Assembly (NCBI GenBank): GCA_031263265.1
Contig: JAISGE010000050.1
Location: 1 to 10,147, forward strand
Reading direction: 5' to 3'
Source: Treponema sp.
Lineage (GTDB): Bacteria; Spirochaetota; Spirochaetia; Treponematales; Breznakiellaceae
Length of the DNA: 10,147 bases
Part shown: positions 6,183 through 10,147 of the stretch, one piece after another
Layout: every line of letters begins with the position of its first letter
Numbering within the stretch: position 1 is the stretch's first letter
The notes under the pieces: generated by a model
The model's database searches: none
Told to the model about the DNA's origin: nothing
The model's input: only the letters and a program-made list of their open reading frames with translations
Made by a program: the position numbers and the translations under genes

Positions 6183-7919
6183 ATGAGAACCTCTTTTAAT
6201 CGACCCCTATTGACCATCTTCGCTTCCTATTACCGGCCCCACCTGCTGCTCTTTGCCGCGGACATGTTCTGCGCATTGCTCACCGCCGCGGTGGATTTAG
6301 CCTTTCCCATGATGACCAAATACACCATAGACCGGCTTCTTCCCCAAGGCTTGTACCGTTTCTTTTTGGTCATGATTTGCCTCATGTTACTGCTCTATGT
6401 CCTCCGTACCGGTTTTTCTTACTTTGTTACCTACTGGGGCCACACCGTGGGAGCCTATATCGAGGCGGATATGCGGCAGGATCTGTTTAATCACCTCCAG
6501 GGGCTTTCCTTTTCCTTTTACGATAATCACCGCACCGGACAAATCATGTCCCGGGTTACCAACGATCTCTGGGAAGTAACCGAGCTGGCCCATCACGGCC
6601 CGGAAGACCTGTTTATCTCCTTGGTTACCCTTTTGGGATCTTTTGTACTTATCCTCTTCATCCGCTGGGAAATAGCCTTGGCATTGCTCTTCCTGGTTCC
6701 CCTGCTGCTCCTGCATACCCTGCACTCCCGGTACCGTATGATGCAGGCTTCTAAACAAGTAAAAGAACGAACCGCGGAAATCAACGCGTCCCTGGAATCA
6801 AGCATATCCGGGGCACGGGTTGCCAAAGCCTTTACCAATGAATCCTACGAGGTCTGTAAATTCAAGGGCGGCAACGAAGGCTTCAAATCTGCGAAAAAAA
6901 CCTACTACCAATCCATGGCGAACTTCCATTGCCGGCTGGAATTCATCATCCACATCCTCAACGTGGTGGTTATTGGACTGGGAGGCTTCTTCATCATGGC
7001 CCATAAGATGAACCTGGCGGAACTCATTACCTGTAACCTTTTTGTCAACGCCTTTCTCCAGCCTATAAGGAGGCTTGCCAACTTTGTGGAACAGTACACC
7101 ACAGGCATGGCGGGGTTTGGCCGTTTCGTGGAACTGATGCGGATAGAGCAGGACATTACGGACAAGCCCGGGGCATTGGACCTCACCCAGGTACGGGGCG
7201 ATATCGAGTATCAGGATGTCAGTTTCTCGTATAACCAGAATGTGCAGGTTCTGGAACACATTAACCTGCACATTCCCGCAGGGAGTACCTTGGCCTTGGT
7301 AGGCCCTTCCGGGGGCGGGAAAACTACCATCTGCCACCTCTTGCCCCGGTTTTATGAAATCAGGGATGGACGAATCACCATTGACAGTTGGGATATCCGG
7401 GATCTCAGCCTCAAGTCCCTGCGAAGCAAGATCGGGATTGTGCAGCAAGAGGTGTTTCTGTTCGCCGGAAGCATCAAGGAAAATATCCGTTACGGACGAA
7501 TCAGTGCCACCGATGAGGAAATTATCCAGGCCGCGCAACGTGCAGAGATCCACGAGGATATTATGAAGATGCCAAAGGCTTATGAAACCGTCGTGGGAGA
7601 ACGGGGGATTAAGCTTTCCGGGGGACAGAAGCAGCGAATCAGCATTGCCCGGGTATTTCTCAAGAATCCCCCTATTCTGATCCTGGACGAGGCCACTTCC
7701 GCGCTGGACTCTGCTACGGAACTCAAGATTCAGCGGGCCTTGGAATCCCTTGCCCAGGGACGCACGACCCTTATCATCGCGCACCGGCTTTCTACTATCC
7801 GAAAGGCAAACTCCATCGTGGTTATTGATGATGATGGTATAAGGCAGCAGGGCAGTCATGAGGAACTCTTGGCCCAGGAGGGACTGTATGCCACCCTTTA
7901 CGCCGCGCAATTTAAATAG
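6183..7919 (+). CDS. ABC exporter half-transporter (fused permease and ATPase)
   Basis: Inner-membrane exporter expected to act as a homodimer or paired with another half. The 578 residues hold an N-terminal six-helix ABC membrane domain (hydrophobic stretches near 18-45, 58-82, 143-178 and 253-300) with the coupling-helix region FYDNHRTGQIMSR at 112-124, then a nucleotide-binding domain: Walker A GPSGGGKT at 374-381, Q-loop QQ at 421-422, signature LSGGQ at 478-482, Walker B ILILDE ending in Asp502-Glu503, and switch His534 in IIAHRLS. All catalytic residues are intact. It belongs to the MsbA/multidrug type; the substrate (drug, lipid or peptide) cannot be told. No Shine-Dalgarno precedes ATG 6183, and in-frame upstream sequence hits TAA at 6162-6164 with no other start. 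TACAAT at 6171-6176 would place transcription start at the ATG. Confidence 0.92.
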   Translation: MRTSFNRPLLTIFASYYRPHLLLFAADMFCALLTAAVDLAFPMMTKYTIDRLLPQGLYRFFLVMICLMLLLYVLRTGFSYFVTYWGHTVGAYIEADMRQDLFNHLQGLSFSFYDNHRTGQIMSRVTNDLWEVTELAHHGPEDLFISLVTLLGSFVLILFIRWEIALALLFLVPLLLLHTLHSRYRMMQASKQVKERTAEINASLESSISGARVAKAFTNESYEVCKFKGGNEGFKSAKKTYYQSMANFHCRLEFIIHILNVVVIGLGGFFIMAHKMNLAELITCNLFVNAFLQPIRRLANFVEQYTTGMAGFGRFVELMRIEQDITDKPGALDLTQVRGDIEYQDVSFSYNQNVQVLEHINLHIPAGSTLALVGPSGGGKTTICHLLPRFYEIRDGRITIDSWDIRDLSLKSLRSKIGIVQQEVFLFAGSIKENIRYGRISATDEEIIQAAQRAEIHEDIMKMPKAYETVVGERGIKLSGGQKQRISIARVFLKNPPILILDEATSALDSATELKIQRALESLAQGRTTLIIAHRLSTIRKANSIVVIDDDGIRQQGSHEELLAQEGLYATLYAAQFK

Positions 7920-7965
7920 TATAACAGACCGCAATAAACGTCATATAAACCATTGGAGTTCAACC

Positions 7966-8496
7966 ATGTTTCACTTTTGTCCGTCTTGTGCTTCTCCCAA
8001 AATCCGGTTTGAAGATCATACGCTGTTCCGATGCCCGGACTGTGGGTTCGTGTATTATCATAATACGGCCGCGGCCACTGGGTGTATCATTACCACTGAT
8101 GAAGGTATCCTGTTCTTGGTCAGAGCAAAGGAGCCTTCCCAGGGCAAACTGGACCTTCCTGGGGGCTTTGTAAACCCTGCAGAAGGAGCCGTGGAAGGGC
8201 TTCGTCGAGAGTGCCGGGAAGAAATCGGTTGGGATCCGGGACCTGACTTTTCCTTTTTTGCCTCGTTCCCCAATACCTATCCTTTCAAGGATATCGTTTA
8301 CAACACCTGCGATCTGTTTTTTACTCTTTCAGCCCCGGGTTTACGGAAAGAGGATCTCCGACTGGATCCAGAAGAAATAGCGGGAATCCGCTTTGTTCCA
8401 CCCGTCCAAGTCAATATGGATGCTTTGGCCTTTGATTCCACGCGCCGGGCGGTACAGGCATTTATAGAACGTGAGGCGCAGCCTCAATTGGTTTGA
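7966..8496 (+). CDS. Zinc-ribbon NUDIX hydrolase
   Basis: A 176-residue soluble protein. The N-terminus has a zinc ribbon with Cys5-x2-Cys8 and Cys23-x2-Cys26. A complete Nudix box follows at 67-89, starting GFVNPAE and ending RECREEIGW, fitting G-x5-E-x7-REUxEExGU with Glu82, Glu85 and Glu86 as metal ligands. Such enzymes split nucleoside diphosphates linked to another group. The layout recalls NADH pyrophosphatase (NudC), but the SQPWP-type motif that marks that family after the Nudix box is not present; FASFPNTYPF stands in that place, so the substrate is open (ADP-ribose-like or other). ATG 7966 is chosen because GGAG (7955-7958) is correctly spaced and the protein then starts directly at the ribbon; a longer frame from 7858 overlaps the ABC gene. 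It is probably co-transcribed with that gene, 46 bases upstream. Confidence 0.88.
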   Translation: MFHFCPSCASPKIRFEDHTLFRCPDCGFVYYHNTAAATGCIITTDEGILFLVRAKEPSQGKLDLPGGFVNPAEGAVEGLRRECREEIGWDPGPDFSFFASFPNTYPFKDIVYNTCDLFFTLSAPGLRKEDLRLDPEEIAGIRFVPPVQVNMDALAFDSTRRAVQAFIEREAQPQLV

Positions 8497-8498
8497 AT

Positions 8499-8843
8499 AT
8501 GTTGTATTACTATCTTTGTGCGGTATTTACCCTGATCAGTGCTACGGTAAGTTTTTGGTTCTCTGTTGAGGCTTACATAACATCAAAACCGCAAAAAGAT
8601 AGTGCATTGACTAATGCCAAATATGCAATGGTAAGGAGTTTATCGTTGTTCTTAGCTGCAATTGGATTACTGATATGTATATCAAATCCGTACTTAATTA
8701 CGGTAGCAGGGATTATGATAGGCGTACAATTATTTGACGGCCTTGTTGGCATTAAAATAAGTACGTTCAAAACTATTGGTCCAATACTGACAGCCATAGG
8801 GAATACGGTTTTACTTATTCTTTTTCTGGTTAATACTATATGA
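8499..8843 (+). CDS. Small integral membrane protein of unknown function
   Basis: A 114-residue hydrophobic protein with four likely membrane segments, near residues 3-24, 46-62, 65-84 and 92-111, joined by short loops; the first loop is polar (SKPQKDSALTNAKYAMVR). It has no cysteine-rich or enzymatic motif that I recognise and no signal-peptide cleavage site. ATG 8499 lies two bases after the NUDIX stop; a TTG at 8493 in the same frame overlaps that stop and is less likely. I see no good ribosome binding site. The DNA is much poorer in GC than the gene before it (18 of 60 bases at 8641-8700 against 37 of 60 at 8161-8220). Its TGA overlaps the ATG of the acetyltransferase gene in an ATGA, so the two were probably acquired and are translated together. 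Confidence 0.75.
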   Translation: MLYYYLCAVFTLISATVSFWFSVEAYITSKPQKDSALTNAKYAMVRSLSLFLAAIGLLICISNPYLITVAGIMIGVQLFDGLVGIKISTFKTIGPILTAIGNTVLLILFLVNTI

Positions 8844-9409
8844 AACATTCTAAGGACTTAACGATAAGGAAATGTTATAAAAACCAAATAATCATTTTAC
8901 AAAATATCAGTATCAAAACATATTATGATACATTTAGATCATTTACCAGTGAAGAAACTATGAAAACATATTTAGAAGAAGCATATGATATAAAAAAATT
9001 ATCAAAAGAAATAATGGCAAAAGGATCATTCTTTTATTTCTTGTATAAGGGCAGTGAAATAATCGGCTATATAAAATTAAATAAAAAGCCGTTTCGGTCT
9101 GATATTAACGATGAAGAATCACTGGAAATAGAAAGGATATATATACAAAAGGAACATCAAGGAAACGGATATGGAAAATATCTTATAAATCATTCAATAA
9201 AAATAGCAACAAGATTAAAGAAAAAATATATCTGGCTGGGAGTTTGGGAAAGAAATAGTAAAGCACTAGTATTTTATAAAAAAATGGGGTTTGAAGAATT
9301 TGGGAAATACCCGTTTCGAATGGGTGATGAGGTACAAACGGATTTATTGATGAATAGGTCTGTTTACGCTTCGCCGTCAGTAGGCAGCTCGGCCTCCGGC
9401 AACGCCTAG
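8840..9409 (+). CDS. GNAT acetyltransferase, PaiA-like, with altered C-terminus
   Basis: A 189-residue GCN5-related N-acetyltransferase using acetyl-CoA. SLEIERIYI (94-102) is the strand before the acetyl-CoA site. QGNGYG (107-112) fits the Q/R-x2-G-x-G pyrophosphate loop, IWLGVWERNSKALVFYKKMGF (split as 131-139 and 140-151) carries the family Tyr146, and MGDEVQTDLLM (161-171) is the end block. The whole order resembles B. subtilis PaiA, a spermidine/spermine N-acetyltransferase, so a polyamine-like substrate is plausible but unproven. The homology stops at about residue 173. The last ~16 residues (SVYASPSVGSSASGNA) are read from GC-rich DNA that begins near 9360, so the original end was probably replaced. 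The gene body is very AT-rich (12 G/C in 8881-8940). The start overlaps the previous stop (ATGA) and has no ribosome binding site. Confidence 0.85.
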   Translation: MKHSKDLTIRKCYKNQIIILQNISIKTYYDTFRSFTSEETMKTYLEEAYDIKKLSKEIMAKGSFFYFLYKGSEIIGYIKLNKKPFRSDINDEESLEIERIYIQKEHQGNGYGKYLINHSIKIATRLKKKYIWLGVWERNSKALVFYKKMGFEEFGKYPFRMGDEVQTDLLMNRSVYASPSVGSSASGNA

Positions 9410-9516
9410 TTCATTCCGTTGCGTTCCATTCCCACGGCAAACCTCCACCCACATTTTGCCGGCCCGGTCTTTGCTTCGCAAAGTCCTTATTCGGACCGCC
9501 AAAACGTCGTAAACAG
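9360..9516. repeat. GC-rich segment bounded by a 9-bp inverted repeat
   Basis: CTGTTTACG at 9360-9368 is matched exactly by CGTAAACAG at 9508-9516, bounding 157 bp. Inside is a perfect 6-bp hairpin with a triloop (CTTTGC at 9469-9474 with GCAAAG at 9478-9483), enclosed by CGGTC at 9465-9469 and GACCG at 9494-9498, so much of the right half can fold. It starts exactly where the PaiA homology of the acetyltransferase ends and where base composition jumps from AT-rich to GC-rich. No independent ORF is convincing. It may be a small non-autonomous mobile element or palindromic repeat unit; its family is unknown to me. Confidence 0.5.
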
Positions 9517-10147
9517 CCGGAACGTTAGGTGAAATAAAAACTGATACAACCCGATGACATCGGTAACACTTTTGACCGGACAGATAGGTAACACTCCGTA
9601 TGAATATCCTCCTCTGTCGCAAGTTAAAAAAAACACGGTCATTCACTATCCGCACTTTCATTTTCCCGTTGTATTCTTGCTCCTCTTCTTTGCCCTTCCA
9701 CAATCGTTGGGATTTTTTATACACCTCTTTGGGCCGTTTCATCCCCAACCCTTCATGCGGACGAACTTCGTTAAACTCTTTCCGCCACCTGTCAAACTCT
9801 TTCTGGTGGTCTCTCAAATTGCCGTTGATTTTTCCCTGTAATTCCTGTTTCATGTCCCGGTGCATCCGTTCATGCCCTCCGTTCTGGTAGGGGCAGCCGG
9901 GGTCGTCAAGGTCTATTTTTATCCCTAAGCTCATAAACCATATCGAAAGACGGCTTAATCCCCACAGATTAAATACATTACCGAACGGCGGACCGTTGTC
10001 GGACCGTATGAAACGGGGCAGTCCATATCTGCGAAAAAGCAGCTCGAAAACGGCCTTTACATGGGCGGTGTCGCCCTTTTTGGGAGTTTCTATCGCTAGT
10101 ATGTATTTGCTATGTTCGTCCCGCACGGTCAGTGGCAGACACTTCTC
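9377..10147 (-). CDS. IS481-family transposase, N-terminus beyond window, C-terminus altered
   Basis: DDE-type integrase/transposase that cuts and joins insertion-sequence ends. The reading frame stays open to the window edge at 10147 (EKCLPLTVRDEHSKYILAIE, the last part read from 10147 leftward), so the N-terminal helix-turn-helix part and the first catalytic Asp lie outside. The second catalytic Asp is in RSDNGPPFG (codon at about 9998-10000). The catalytic Glu is in NGGHERMHR, and RPHEGLGMKRPKEVY closes the core. This layout is characteristic of IS481-type transposases. After QRRIFI (around 9600) the sequence stops resembling the family: the usual ~30-residue end is missing and the frame runs through the element's terminal repeats into outside DNA, stopping at 9377. 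The copy may therefore be inactive. The frame overlaps the acetyltransferase end on the other strand. Confidence 0.8.
   Translation of the reverse strand, partial: EKCLPLTVRDEHSKYILAIETPKKGDTAHVKAVFELLFRRYGLPRFIRSDNGPPFGNVFNLWGLSRLSIWFMSLGIKIDLDDPGCPYQNGGHERMHRDMKQELQGKINGNLRDHQKEFDRWRKEFNEVRPHEGLGMKRPKEVYKKSQRLWKGKEEEQEYNGKMKVRIVNDRVFFNLRQRRIFIRSVTYLSGQKCYRCHRVVSVFISPNVPAVYDVLAVRIRTLRSKDRAGKMWVEVCRGNGTQRNELGVAGGRAAY
9542..10147 (-). mobile_element. IS481-family insertion sequence, transposase 3' end
   Basis: The element enters from the right edge and ends near 9542, just outside two copies of a GTAACAC-ending repeat at 9551-9595. I place the end at TGATACAACCC because it is the first TG outside these repeats. 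The true end and any target duplication cannot be confirmed without the other terminus. Confidence 0.6.
9551..9595. repeat. Two direct repeats at the IS481 end (transposase binding type)
   Basis: CCGATGACATCGGTAACAC at 9551-9569 and CCGGACAGATAGGTAACAC at 9577-9595 match at 14 of 19 positions with a 26-bp period. Paired repeats of this kind next to the terminus are common in IS481-like elements and are the expected binding sites for the transposase. Confidence 0.65.

Noticed and set aside
6798..7934. 378-codon open frame on the minus strand inside the ABC exporter gene
   Set aside because: The + strand carries complete Walker A, signature, Walker B and H-loop motifs; the minus product shows no domain and is a shadow of the sense codons.
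7858..7965. N-terminal extension of the NUDIX protein
   Set aside because: The extension lies in the end of the ABC gene and the following gap; ATG 7966 has its own GGAG and starts the zinc ribbon directly.
1..10147. CRISPR array, tRNA or rRNA genes
   Set aside because: No regularly spaced repeats and no tRNA or rRNA-like sequences were seen on either strand by eye.

Overview
The window reads as a piece of a bacterial chromosome with ordinary housekeeping genes in the middle and scarred, foreign-looking DNA at both ends. Every intact gene lies on the + strand. The central genes are GC-rich to balanced and mostly have good Shine-Dalgarno sequences. My best guess for the host is a free-living or gut-associated spirochaete of the Treponema type, judged only from the feel of the protein sequences and the gene mix; no marker gene proves this.

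Layout. 1-447: no intact gene; GC-rich DNA with inverted repeats and the end of an unrecognised reading frame. 448-777: C-terminal remnant of a 5'-nucleotidase-like protein. 867-2842: nagA and nagB, overlapping by one base, which turn N-acetylglucosamine-6-phosphate into fructose-6-phosphate. 2843-2959: a leader with interleaved complementary segments. 2960-6064: lysC (aspartate kinase), dapB and dapA, overlapping or closely spaced, covering the first step and the two branch-committing steps of the diaminopimelate/lysine pathway. The aspartate-semialdehyde dehydrogenase step between them is not in the window. 6183-7919: a half-size ABC exporter with no visible ribosome binding site. 7966-8496: a zinc-ribbon NUDIX hydrolase. 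8499-9409: an AT-rich pair, a small membrane protein and a PaiA-like GNAT acetyltransferase, with base composition sharply different from the genes before it. 9360-9516: a GC-rich segment bounded by an exact 9-bp inverted repeat, which supplies the last codons and the stop of the acetyltransferase. 9542-10147: the transposase end of an IS481-family insertion sequence, reading leftward and running off the window edge.

The nag and lysC-dapB-dapA genes could work together on cell-wall material: amino-sugar phosphate recycling on one side and diaminopimelate/lysine supply on the other. This is inferred from adjacency only. I see no clear new multi-gene system. The parts most worth a second look are the lysC leader RNA, the AT-rich acquired pair and its junction with the inverted-repeat segment, and the apparently leaderless ABC exporter.
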